Shown here: piece after piece, positions 26,780 through 35,411 of the stretch
Numbering within the stretch: position 1 is the stretch's first letter
How the letters are laid out: every line of letters starts with the position of its first letter
DNA from: Burkholderia catarinensis
GTDB lineage: Bacteria; Pseudomonadota; Gammaproteobacteria; Burkholderiales; Burkholderiaceae
NCBI RefSeq assembly: GCF_001883705.2
Contig: NZ_MDEQ02000006.1
Span: 186,001-250,000 of the forward strand
Direction of reading: 5' to 3'
Length of the DNA stretch: 64,000 nucleotides
Notes under the pieces: generated by a model
Databases searched by the model: none
Told to the model about the DNA's origin: nothing
What the model saw: the letters and a program-made list of their open reading frames with translations, nothing else
Position numbers and translations under genes: made by a program

Positions 26780-29324
26780 TCTTTGCGCTCTCGATAAAAA
26801 ATGCAATACTTTCGGCATTAGCTAACGCCCTGTTGGGCGTGAACTCGGCGAGTACCCGTGCCGCGTGTGCCCCATAGGCAGTCTTTCCGTTGTATTTGCC
26901 AGGGTCATGTGTCCCGTTAACATCGATTTTCTGGTCCTTGGCATGAGCGGTATTCTGCAAATGCGCCACCTCGTGCAGCTGGATTTCCATTCGGTTCTGA
27001 TCGACCGGGTCCCCGTTATTAAAGCTTCGGAAGAACGGACCATACTGGCAAGCGATATTGACGTATTCCATCCGGAAGCCTGATTGGGCGGGCTTGAGCG
27101 CCTTGGCTGGATACAACCCCGGCTGCACATAGGCACCTGCCTCAAAACCCAGTGCGCCCTTGACCACCCGTTGCATGGATATATGGCGGAAGAACTCCCG
27201 CATGCCTTTCAGGTAGTTGTGGACGTGATGCCCGGCAGGCTTGGCTGCAAGCTGTCCGTGCAACGTTTCCGGGGCAGCGATGTCGTTGGGCGTTACGCCA
27301 AACCAGTATTCGAAGTTCGACCAGAGATCGTGATGAGCAACATTGTGAATCGTTTGCAGAGTCGCATATTCCCTGACGACTGGCGCCCGCGCCGAGGGCT
27401 CATCAGGCATGGCGGCGTTGGCGTCCGCCCAGGGTTCGAGCTGTTTGAGGCGCTTCTCGATCAGCTTCAGGCAGGTTATCCAGCTCTGTCGAATTTCCAG
27501 TTCGAACGCCTCCTCGGACAGCGTTGCGTCCGTTGCGAGACATTCCCGCATCTGGGCTAGAAAACCCACTGGGTGGAAATGCCAGTTCTTCGCATCCATC
27601 GGCGTGGAGAGCGGCTTCATGGCATTGTTCACACCGTCCTGCTGTACCTTCGCCTCGCTCCAGAACTGCTGACGCCGAATATCCTGCAAGAACGCCTTGA
27701 ACTGGCTGTCGGATAATTGCGGAAGCGGCGGATGGCCGCCTTGCTGAAGTTTGTCGTATCGCTTGCTGTTGTTGCTGCTGTCCCATTCAGTGTGGAACCG
27801 GACGGCGGCGGTGCGCAAGATCGCGTCAACGCCATCAGCGTGAAGATCCTCAAGACTCAGGCTCGCAGAAGACTTGTGTGCGGCAGACAGGATTTTCTGC
27901 ATGACCGCATCGTCGTCTTCAACGAAGCCATCGTCAGTCGTATTCAGTTCGCTATCCTCATAGGTCTGCCATCCCCGTGCTACCCAGTCGCTATCGGTAG
28001 TCAGCGTCACCCACGCTTCGCGGACAATTTCCCGCCCATCGGCTGCGGCCCTCGCTTGATCGGCGTACGCGTAGTAAGTACTTCCATTCATGCCAAATAG
28101 CTTGAAACATATCAGGTCGCTAACCAAATTAGGCTTCTTTCCATCTACCCCGCAGGGTATCGCTCCAAAAAAGCAGGAGCCGGCTGGAAACACTTGCATG
28201 TCGGATGCCGATAGCGAAGGTGAAACTCTAGTGTCGAGAACCATTCGGGATAGGCGAGCATTATTCGTCAACCACACCTTCCCCATACCATCGCTTTTCT
28301 GTCCATCGGCATATTCCTGGTACGACGAACTTGGGTCGATAATGTTCAGCGGAACAAGCGGCTTCATCTGCTTCACCAGCTTATTCTCACCTGTAAAAAT
28401 CTCGAAGTGGAAGCTGTCCGCCACCGGACCAAGATCGCCGTCCGTTATCCCGGCGTAACCAATCACCTGTCCGGCCCTGACCGGATACTCCATTGAGAAG
28501 GTGCAGTCCAACGGCATCCACCGCTTTTCCGTAGGATGGCAGCAATACATGAACGAAATGGGGTAGCCCAGCCGGATTTTCTGCTCGGGCCTCAGTGGAG
28601 CGCCTGGCGCCACGTCCAGATACATGCGCTCGATCCATCCGTCGCCACTGTTGCGGGTATTGATGTCAGTAATCCTGATCTTGACCATGTGGTGCCCGTC
28701 ATCGATCACCGCGCTTACCGTTACTTCGTCCCCGCGCAACGCGGCAACCGGGACAATTGTATTGGTGGTCGTGAGAAACGGCGGCAGGACTGCCTTGTTC
28801 TGCAACTGCTTCTGCGGCAGCAGATTCGCGTAGAGCGAGTAGAAGTGCGCCCCGATGTATCTGGGGATGCTCGCGCTGACACCCTGCGAAACGCCCGCCA
28901 CGGGCTGCATTTCACCGCCTCCGCTATTGACCTCGCACTCGTGCCGTATCAGTACAAAGCTGCTGCTGAACTGCCGGGGCGGTGACTGCTGCGGCTTGGC
29001 TTTCGACGCTGACGCCTTCACGGGTGCGGCCGCCTTGATCTGCCGGTCGAGTTCGCTGTCGATATAGTCCCGATCCAGTCGGAATGCGACGATGGTTCCG
29101 TCCGCGACCGCGCGCACCGGCTTTTTTCCGCTCAGGTGTACGCCGCCGTGCCAAAAGCGGTTGCGCCCTACCGGGAATACACCTCCCGCGACGTGCTTCG
29201 CGAGATCGATATATTTGCGGACAAGTGCTGGCGTACTCAGCGCGGCACTGGCTGACTGCGGGTAAGACGCTGGCTGCGGGGCGTTGTAATAAGGATCGTC
29301 TTCAAACGGGAAAGTCACAATCAT
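26769..29324 (-). CDS. T6SS effector: degenerate LytM/M23 domain plus aspzincin metalloprotease
   Basis: An 851-aa protein without a signal peptide, as expected of a VgrG/PAAR cargo. Residues about 45-330 resemble an M23 (LytM) fold: NRFWHGGVHL, VRAVADGTIV and a late FHFEIF strand, but the metal-binding Asp after GGVHL and the first His of HxH are replaced, so it is probably not an active peptidase. The C-terminus has HEVAH (784-788), then GTHD (804-807), YG (817-818), and NAESIAFF, the order seen in M35/peptidyl-Lys aspzincin enzymes. That half is the likely toxin. The ATG at 29324 follows AAGGAACGG. The gene lies 35 bp downstream of vgrG. Target and activity are not shown by sequence. Confidence 0.75.
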   Translation of the reverse strand: MIVTFPFEDDPYYNAPQPASYPQSASAALSTPALVRKYIDLAKHVAGGVFPVGRNRFWHGGVHLSGKKPVRAVADGTIVAFRLDRDYIDSELDRQIKAAAPVKASASKAKPQQSPPRQFSSSFVLIRHECEVNSGGGEMQPVAGVSQGVSASIPRYIGAHFYSLYANLLPQKQLQNKAVLPPFLTTTNTIVPVAALRGDEVTVSAVIDDGHHMVKIRITDINTRNSGDGWIERMYLDVAPGAPLRPEQKIRLGYPISFMYCCHPTEKRWMPLDCTFSMEYPVRAGQVIGYAGITDGDLGPVADSFHFEIFTGENKLVKQMKPLVPLNIIDPSSSYQEYADGQKSDGMGKVWLTNNARLSRMVLDTRVSPSLSASDMQVFPAGSCFFGAIPCGVDGKKPNLVSDLICFKLFGMNGSTYYAYADQARAAADGREIVREAWVTLTTDSDWVARGWQTYEDSELNTTDDGFVEDDDAVMQKILSAAHKSSASLSLEDLHADGVDAILRTAAVRFHTEWDSSNNSKRYDKLQQGGHPPLPQLSDSQFKAFLQDIRRQQFWSEAKVQQDGVNNAMKPLSTPMDAKNWHFHPVGFLAQMRECLATDATLSEEAFELEIRQSWITCLKLIEKRLKQLEPWADANAAMPDEPSARAPVVREYATLQTIHNVAHHDLWSNFEYWFGVTPNDIAAPETLHGQLAAKPAGHHVHNYLKGMREFFRHISMQRVVKGALGFEAGAYVQPGLYPAKALKPAQSGFRMEYVNIACQYGPFFRSFNNGDPVDQNRMEIQLHEVAHLQNTAHAKDQKIDVNGTHDPGKYNGKTAYGAHAARVLAEFTPNRALANAESIAFFIESAKNET

Positions 29325-29359
29325 GAGGCACCGTTCCTTGATGGAATAAACGGCAGGCG

Positions 29360-31582
29360 TCAGCCTGAAAACGGGAAGTAGTCCGGTGTGAACGGGTCGC
29401 CCTTGTTCACGTCTGAGCGCACGTCCAGGGCGTTCTTGACCCAGCCGGTCTCGGTCTGGACCGGCCCCTTCAGCTTGATCCGGACTCCTTCAATCGTGAC
29501 GCCCTCACCGTCGAGCGTGATCTTTCCGGCCGGGCCGATGATTTCAGCCTTGTCGCCCGCCTGTAGCTGGTAGATACGAGTCTTGCGCTCAATAGCCTGC
29601 CCCGCCTCGACCTGGTGGCGCCCCTGCACCTTGTGTTCGGCGTTGCCGCCAGTCGTGACCAGGAAGTTGGCCGCAATGGTGTCCTTGCGATTGTTGCCCG
29701 TTTCCTCGATTCGATCCTTGCCGATCTGGATGCGGTGATCGCGCCCAACCGAAAGAAACGCATCCTGGCCGATGGTGTGACGACGATCTACACCAATATC
29801 GACCTGTTCGCCTCGGCCGACTTTTTCCGTACGATCGTTGTCAATCGTCACCGATTCATCATGTCCGACTGTCTTCGCGCGATCATGCCCAACCGTATGC
29901 GATTCATCGTTTTCAACTTCGGTTCGCATATCCCTTTCGGCATGGAACCATATTTCCTCCCTGCCTTTCCTGTCCTCGAACCGCAGCGCGTTGGCGGTTT
30001 CGTAGCCGCCCTGATCGGTGGAGCGCGTCAGCGTGCCGCTCTGGGTCGCATTGGCGGGCAACTCCCACGGTGGCATGTTGTGCGCGTTGTAGTGCCGCCC
30101 CGTTACAAATGGCCGGTCAGGGTCGCCGTTCTCGAAGTCCACTATCACTTCCGAGCCGACCCGCGGAACGCTGATGGTCCCGTAGTTGTTGCCTGCCCAC
30201 GGATAGGAAACCCGCAGCCAGCAGGATGATGTCTGATCATGTACTGGCGAGCGGTCCCAGTGGAACTTCACCTTCACCCGGCCATACTGGTCCGTGTAGA
30301 TTTCGCTCCCGTCGGCCCCCGTGACAATGGCTGTCTGCGGGCCGGTTGTGCGTGGCTTGCTGACCGTGCGCGGTGGACGGAAAACGGTCGTGGCCGGCTG
30401 CACTTCAAACCGTGTCCGAATCCGGTATTCGCCGGTATTGGTTGCCCCGTCGAGTTCAGCCGCATCCAGCCGAGCCCGGATAACAAGGTATTCGCGGTTT
30501 GCACCGGTTTGCGGAAAGCCCGCCAACGTAAAAGTCGTCCCGCACACAACGTTCCGCACATTCCCACCGCCAGTGCCCCGCTCACCCAGCGCACGCATTT
30601 CCTGCATGCGTATTCGTGCAAACTGCTCACCGGCCTCCCGATCGGTGTAGTCGCCTGGCCACTCGTAGCGTTCAAGCGTATTGTGCGAGGTGTCCTGCGG
30701 CAACTGAATCTGCGCCTCCAGATTTGCCCTTGGCCGGGTGAAGTCGAAATCGTTCGTGGTCCACTGACCTGACTGGATACGCGCAGTCGTATCAAAGTTG
30801 TCGATGTGCTCCATGTCAACCCTGCGGCCTGGCGGATAGTACGACAGCGTCTGATAGGCTTCACTGTCAACCGGCTTGTGTGCCCCCAACTGGTCCACCA
30901 GGATCATGCGATGCACGGTATCTGAATGCTCGAAGAACCAGTAAATACCGTTCTCTTCCATTAGACGCTGGATAAAATGAAAGTCGGATTCGCCATACTG
31001 GACCTGATAGACCAGCTCGGGATAAGACGCGCTTAGCCGCATGTCCCACGAGTAGAGGTAGCGGCCGCCCAGCACTTCGCGAATGATTTCAATAACAGAC
31101 TTATTCTGAAAAATCCTGTAATCCGAGCGTTTCTCAGCCAGCGCGATCCACGGTTGCAATTTGAGTCGATACCTACTCTGGCGGTTTGACTGCCCGGCAA
31201 AACTCACTGCCGTGACAATCCCGCTGATTTCGCGTAACCCGCGTCCGATGTTTGCTGCACCGGTCGCCCCTGGCATTCCAGGGACAAAAGTGCCCATCCC
31301 GTCAAGCTGGATGGTGACGGTCAGTTCCTTCCCAATCATGTCGAGCGTATTGAGATTCGCCGCCTCTTCGTCACTCAATCCTGCGTCGAGCGAGGTTTTA
31401 ACCTCCAAATCGTAGGTGTAGATTTTGGAAAGTTCTTCCTCGCCTTCGATCGCAACCAGTTGCAATACAGGTTCGCCATTGGGCGATAACGGAACGGCAG
31501 CCCCACTAATAGAGAGCGTTCGGGGCCGGCTGAATTTCTGCATGACCGGATATAGCTTCTGAACATCAAACGCGTTGGACAT
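29360..31582 (-). CDS. vgrG: Type VI secretion system tip protein VgrG
   Basis: A 740-aa VgrG. The gp27-like hub (residues about 30-430) contains ISGIVTAVSFAGQSNRQSRYRL, YGESDFHFIQRLMEENGIYWFFEH and YEWPGDYTDREAGEQFARIRM. A gp5-like OB domain (about 460-560) has DQYGRVKVKFHWDRSP, CWLRVSYPWAGNNYG and VDFENGDPDRPFVTGRHYN. The C-terminal needle of VGHDRxxTVGHD-type repeats and a DUF2345-like end (AGDKAEIIGPAGKITLDGEG) is present. It forms the trimeric spike. It is the core of an auxiliary vgrG operon; no sheath or baseplate genes are in the window. Confidence 0.93.
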   Translation of the reverse strand: MSNAFDVQKLYPVMQKFSRPRTLSISGAAVPLSPNGEPVLQLVAIEGEEELSKIYTYDLEVKTSLDAGLSDEEAANLNTLDMIGKELTVTIQLDGMGTFVPGMPGATGAANIGRGLREISGIVTAVSFAGQSNRQSRYRLKLQPWIALAEKRSDYRIFQNKSVIEIIREVLGGRYLYSWDMRLSASYPELVYQVQYGESDFHFIQRLMEENGIYWFFEHSDTVHRMILVDQLGAHKPVDSEAYQTLSYYPPGRRVDMEHIDNFDTTARIQSGQWTTNDFDFTRPRANLEAQIQLPQDTSHNTLERYEWPGDYTDREAGEQFARIRMQEMRALGERGTGGGNVRNVVCGTTFTLAGFPQTGANREYLVIRARLDAAELDGATNTGEYRIRTRFEVQPATTVFRPPRTVSKPRTTGPQTAIVTGADGSEIYTDQYGRVKVKFHWDRSPVHDQTSSCWLRVSYPWAGNNYGTISVPRVGSEVIVDFENGDPDRPFVTGRHYNAHNMPPWELPANATQSGTLTRSTDQGGYETANALRFEDRKGREEIWFHAERDMRTEVENDESHTVGHDRAKTVGHDESVTIDNDRTEKVGRGEQVDIGVDRRHTIGQDAFLSVGRDHRIQIGKDRIEETGNNRKDTIAANFLVTTGGNAEHKVQGRHQVEAGQAIERKTRIYQLQAGDKAEIIGPAGKITLDGEGVTIEGVRIKLKGPVQTETGWVKNALDVRSDVNKGDPFTPDYFPFSG

Positions 31583-31645
31583 GGTGATTCCGACAATAAG
31601 ATGGATCGTATTTGGCTACTCGGCGAGCGTATGCAGACTGCCCCG

Positions 31646-32329
31646 TCAGGACGTTTCGCTATCAGGCAACAACCGGACCGGCAGGGACACGGGGCTATCC
31701 ATTGCGACCATATGATGTTCACGTCGCGTCAGTTCGGGTAGCCGCTGGGCAGCATGGCGTGATGCGGCTGCGAGGAATTCGGCAGGCGCGAACAGACCCA
31801 GCACGTCGTTCCGTTGCTCCGGTTCACAGAGGTCCGGTACCCCACTGAGGTCGCCGAACAGCTGTTCAAGTTTGACCGGAGGCCTGAGTAGCTCCGTGAT
31901 CCCCTGGGGCTTGGCAACCGGCTTAACCGGTTGCGGCGGCAACTCCACCATAGTGAGCAAACCCAATCCCGGTTCAGCCTGCACGGGCAACGCAGATGGA
32001 GTGGCTTCCTGTGTATGAGGGATTGCCCACTCGGCCAATGAAAGCGGATCATCGAGAAATCTAAGGTATTGACTGTACAGTGACGCAATAATATTTACGT
32101 CCTCCACAGCACCGTTATTGTCATCGAGTTGGTGAAGGGCCTCGCTGCCACGAAGGGACGCTGATGATCCAAGCAGGCCAAATACTGCCCCACCTCCGCA
32201 TTCGTCACCAATGGACAGCGCCCGAAATCCCCCGCGCATAACATTGTCTGCGACGTGAACAACCGTGCCGCCGTGATCCGTTGAATCGCCAAAGCGAGCG
32301 ACATCCTCGCCTGAGGTATTGTCTTTCAC
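31646..32329 (-). CDS. PAAR-like protein upstream of vgrG
   Basis: A 227-aa protein with a GTG start at 32329 and GGAGATGAAAC upstream. Residues 8-50 (VARFGDSTDHGGTVVHVADNVMRGG, then LSIGDECGGG) look like the second half of a PAAR/DUF4150-type tip domain without its N-terminal His. The remaining residues are Pro/Leu-rich, with AQRLPELTRREHHMV near the end, and have no recognised fold. Its place as first gene of the vgrG operon suggests an adaptor or spike-tip role, but function is inferred. Confidence 0.6.
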   Translation of the reverse strand: MKDNTSGEDVARFGDSTDHGGTVVHVADNVMRGGFRALSIGDECGGGAVFGLLGSSASLRGSEALHQLDDNNGAVEDVNIIASLYSQYLRFLDDPLSLAEWAIPHTQEATPSALPVQAEPGLGLLTMVELPPQPVKPVAKPQGITELLRPPVKLEQLFGDLSGVPDLCEPEQRNDVLGLFAPAEFLAAASRHAAQRLPELTRREHHMVAMDSPVSLPVRLLPDSETS

Positions 32330-32866
32330 GTTTCATCTCCGTCGAACGGAATTTCTCCTTCGTCGAATTTACCGAACACACATGAAAAATCACATAAGAC
32401 GCGTCCGAAATTGACAAAACCTGGCAAAAATCACAGGGTGTGATTTTTTGTCGCGACAATGGACATGCCACGCGTATAAGTTGCACACACAACGTCTGCA
32501 CAACCGGGGCTGGCTCAAGCGGACAACGGCAAGTGACTTGCCGCCTCACGCGAACCCAATCGGGCGGCTCGGACATATTGCAACCTTCTGGACACTCCTC
32601 CATCATGGCTTGCGCCGTCCGCCGAAGCAAATTCACACCAGCAGAACAACAACCAGAAGACCGAATCAACCACACGAAAATTCGAGATAAATCCCACCCA
32701 TATCCATAGGCATCCTAACTTATCGATATAACAAGACACACTGCCAGCACATCGGACTCAGTGCTGGACGCCTGGAGCAGCCCCCTGAAACGCCGGACAC
32801 AGTCACCCAATTACAATAACAGGCAAGCATAAGACTATGTCTTTGACTAACACCTGGCAGGAAGTG
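32330..32866. other. T6SS operon promoter region, no gene recognised
   Basis: This 537-bp stretch between the leftward T6SS operon and the IS remnant is AT-richer than the flanks and should contain the operon promoter. No supported gene or clear regulator site was found. Confidence 0.4.
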
Positions 32867-33230
32867 ATGGAAGTGTTGACGGGCCCGGAGCGCCGGCGGC
32901 GCCGGACGGCGGAGCGAAGCTGGCGATGGTTCGCGAGAGTTTCGAGCCGGGGAAATCGGTTTCGACGGTCGCGCGCCAGCACGGCGTGAATCCGAACCAG
33001 CTGTTCCACTGGCGCAAGCTGTATCCGGATGGGAGCCTGTCAGCGGTCAAGGCTGGCGAGGAAGTGGTTCCGGCCTCGGAACTGGCCGACGCGCTCAAGC
33101 AGATTCGTGAGCTGCAACGGAGGCGCCCATATAAAGACCATGGAGAACGAGATTCTCCGCGAAGCAGTCGAGTACGGCCGGGCAAAAAAATGGATAGCGC
33201 ACTCGCCCTCGCTGCCGGAGGACCAGTGAA
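32867..33230 (+). pseudogene. IS2-type orfA, frameshifted
   Basis: Starts [15 protein letters not shown] in one frame, continues as [20 protein letters not shown] and [15 protein letters not shown] (the helix-turn-helix) in another, and ends [20 protein letters not shown] in a third. The intact IS2 product reads straight through, so two indels are present (about 32930 and 33125). It would be a DNA-binding transposase subunit if intact. Confidence 0.75.
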
Positions 33231-34115
33231 ACTGGTTTGTGAAGTTCTCGGCGTGTCGCGCTCGAACGTATCGGCACGACTGTCGCGTCCGACGACGTGG
33301 CGCGATGGCCGTCAATCGCGGCAGACCGACGAGGCGAGCGTGGTCGAAGAAATCCGCCGAGTCGCCGGTGATTTGCCCAGCTATGGCTATCGCCGGGTGT
33401 GGGGCTCGCTGCGTAATGAACGCATTGCCAGGTGCCGTTCAATGCGAAGCGCATCTATCGCATCATGCACACTCATGGTCTGCTGATGCAACGTCGTCCA
33501 ACTCCACCTCGGCCGCAACGTCGGCATGATGGCAAAGTGGCCGTGACGCGCAGTAACCAGCGTTGGTGTTCGGATGGCTTCGAGTTCCGTTGCGACAACG
33601 TCGAACCGTTGCGAGTGACGTTCGCGTTGGACTGCTGCGACCGCGAAGCGATGAGCTGGGCGGCCACGACGGCAGGCCACAGCGGCGACATCGTGCGCGA
33701 CGTGATGCCGGCTGCAGTGGAAAATCGGTTTGGCAATGAGCTGCCTACACCGTCCGAAATCGAGTGGCTGAGCGACAACGGTTCGGGCTACACGGCCGAC
33801 AACACACGTCGGTTCGCAGTGGCCATCGGCCTGAAGCCATTGACCACGCCGGTATGCGGCCCGCAAAGTAACGGAATGGCCGAGAGCTTCTTGAAAACGA
33901 TGAAGCGCGACTACGTCGCGTTCATGCCGAAGCCGGACGCTGCGACTGCTGCACGCAATTTGGCCATCGCGTTCGAGCATTACAACGAGAAGCATCTCCA
34001 TAGCGCGCTGAAACATCGCTCGCCTCGCGAGTTCCGGCGCTCGATGGATTCAGCAATCCTTAGTGTGATGCCGCGTCCGGTATTACAGGGCAACTCCAGC
34101 GGGGTATCATGTCAA
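33190..34115 (+). pseudogene. IS2-type orfB (DDE transposase), frameshifted
   Basis: Begins [16 protein letters not shown] and runs to [17 protein letters not shown], where the frame breaks near 33430. It resumes as [20 protein letters not shown] and carries the catalytic core: [65 protein letters not shown]. The DDE residues are retained but the frameshift inactivates the protein. Confidence 0.78.
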
Positions 34116-34226
34116 TTCGTCATGCGGGATGGGGAATTGTGGAGGAATGGCCTGAAGCAGCCACACCCCGTTTCGCCACATCTTCTATCTTGCCCGCCTG
34201 ACAAGAGTTCGCTGCCACCGCCAAAG

Positions 34227-34261
34227 TTCTCCACAGAAAATGTTGGCAAGCTTGTGGATAT
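34227..34261 (+). repeat. 35-bp DnaA-box-like inverted-pair repeat, copy 2
   Basis: TTCTCCACA (34227-34235) and TGTGGATAT (34253-34261), 17-bp spacer with TGTTGGCAAG. Followed by CCTGCGCA and, 35 bp on, CCCTTGATCC, as in other copies. It lies at the end of the IS remnant. Confidence 0.8.
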
Positions 34262-34431
34262 CCTGCGCACCGCCACCCTAAGCCCTTGATCCGATGGACT
34301 TTGGCACGCGTGATGCAGACGAGGCCCTGGTAATGGCCATCGCACACACCGCTTCGCCGCACTTCGCGTCACGACGCCACGACGACGCTCGCCGCAGCCG
34401 GTTCACGCGCGCCCGCCATGCGCGGCGCGAC

Positions 34432-34466
34432 TTACCCACAGATTTTGTTGGCAAGCTTGTGGATAT
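34432..34466 (+). repeat. 35-bp DnaA-box-like inverted-pair repeat, copy 3
   Basis: TTACCCACA (34432-34440) and TGTGGATAT (34458-34466), same 17-bp spacer and the same CCTGCGCA and CGTTGATCGG downstream pieces. It lies 205 bp after copy 2. The 34122-34730 gap contains only these two copies. Confidence 0.8.
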
Positions 34467-34730
34467 CCTGCGCAAGCCTGCGCTAACCCGTTGATCGGCC
34501 TACGGTTCATGCGCGCGGTCACGGTTGCGGCACCCTGCGGCCCGAGCCTGCGCGCAGGCGCACGATCCCGCGCAACCGCGGCGCGTCACCCACGCCTTGA
34601 CGCTCGCGCCTGCCGCGCGTCAAGATCACGCCAGCCGCACGCAGACGCGCATCGCCGGCTTCGCGCGACGGTTCAACGGGCCGGCCGTTCCGCCGGCGCC
34701 GCACCACAAAACCTCACTCCGAGGAAGGCC

Positions 34731-34931
34731 ATGGAACACTTCTCCGCGTGGCAGTTGCTCGTCTCGCTTGTGCTCGTCGCGATCGTCGTCTATCCGTATG
34801 TCCGCATCGTCCGGCGCACCGGGCATTCGGGCTGGTGGATCCTGACGATGTTCGTCCCCATCCTGAACTTCGTGATGTTGTGGGTGTTCGCGTTCGCGCG
34901 CTGGCCCGCAGTCGACGATCGGCAGCCCTGA
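34731..34931 (+). CDS. Small two-helix membrane protein
   Basis: A 66-aa protein with helices LLVSLVLVAIVVYPYVRIV (about 9-27) and WWILTMFVPILNFVMLWVFAF (about 34-55), joined by a basic RRTGHSG loop. GAGGAAGGCC precedes the ATG. It resembles the small inner-membrane proteins with a GWW...P..N signature found in many bacteria, whose function is unknown. It is boxed in by repeat copies 3 and 4 and is not clearly cotranscribed with any neighbour. Confidence 0.7.
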   Translation: MEHFSAWQLLVSLVLVAIVVYPYVRIVRRTGHSGWWILTMFVPILNFVMLWVFAFARWPAVDDRQP

Positions 34932-34956
34932 TCGTCGCAATGGCGGCGGTGCAGGC

Positions 34957-34991
34957 TTGTCCACAGATTTTGTTGGCAAGCATGTGGATAG
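34957..34991 (+). repeat. 35-bp DnaA-box-like inverted-pair repeat, copy 4
   Basis: TTGTCCACA (34957-34965) and TGTGGATAG (34983-34991). Followed by GCGCTTGATCCGAAAG and a GTGCCGC(7 nt)GCGGCAC hairpin at 35037-35057. Confidence 0.8.
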
Positions 34992-35128
34992 CCTGCGCAT
35001 ACCGCGACCAAGCGCTTGATCCGAAAGGCTTTGTCCGTGCCGCCTCGAATGCGGCACGCGGCCGGCAAATCGCCGGCCCCGTATCGTTTTACCGCGTGAC
35101 GGGTGGCCTTCCGAGCGTGCGGACCGGC

Positions 35129-35163
35129 TTATCCACAGATTGTGTTGGCAAGCGTGTGGATAG
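35129..35163 (+). repeat. 35-bp DnaA-box-like inverted-pair repeat, copy 5
   Basis: TTATCCACA (35129-35137) is an exact match to the E. coli DnaA-box consensus; the other arm is TGTGGATAG (35155-35163). The downstream ~90 bp is nearly identical to copy 4, including the GCCGC/GCGGC hairpin. Confidence 0.82.
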
Positions 35164-35267
35164 CCTGCGCATACCGCGGCCAAGCGCTTGATCCGAAAGA
35201 CTTTGTCCGCGCCGCTTCAAATGCGGCACGGCGGCGCGCGCCACGCCGGACGCGGCCGCTCGCGGGC

Positions 35268-35302
35268 TTGTCCACAATTTTTGTTGGCAAGGATGTGGAT
35301 AT
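35268..35302 (+). repeat. 35-bp DnaA-box-like inverted-pair repeat, copy 6
   Basis: TTGTCCACA (35268-35276) and TGTGGATAT (35294-35302), with GTCGTTGATCGC downstream. It lies 110 bp downstream of the end of penB, between penB and the repeat run. Confidence 0.8.
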
Positions 35303-35411
35303 CCTGAGCATGCGTGACCTAAGTCGTTGATCGCACAACGTTTCGACGCGCGGGTCACGATTGCGGCACGACGTGCATGCGGATCTCGTCACGCACGCCG
35401 CGCCGCCCGGC

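Larger units (their letters stand above)
32839..34120 (+). mobile_element. Decayed IS2-group (IS3 family) insertion sequence
   Basis: Two overlapping transposase frames of IS2 type, with a run of seven A (33184-33190) at the junction that has the expected shape of a programmed -1 frameshift site. At least three lesions break the frames (near 32930, 33125 and 33430). Terminal inverted repeats could not be assigned, so the ends are approximate. It separates the T6SS operon from the DnaA-box-like repeat cluster. Confidence 0.75.
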
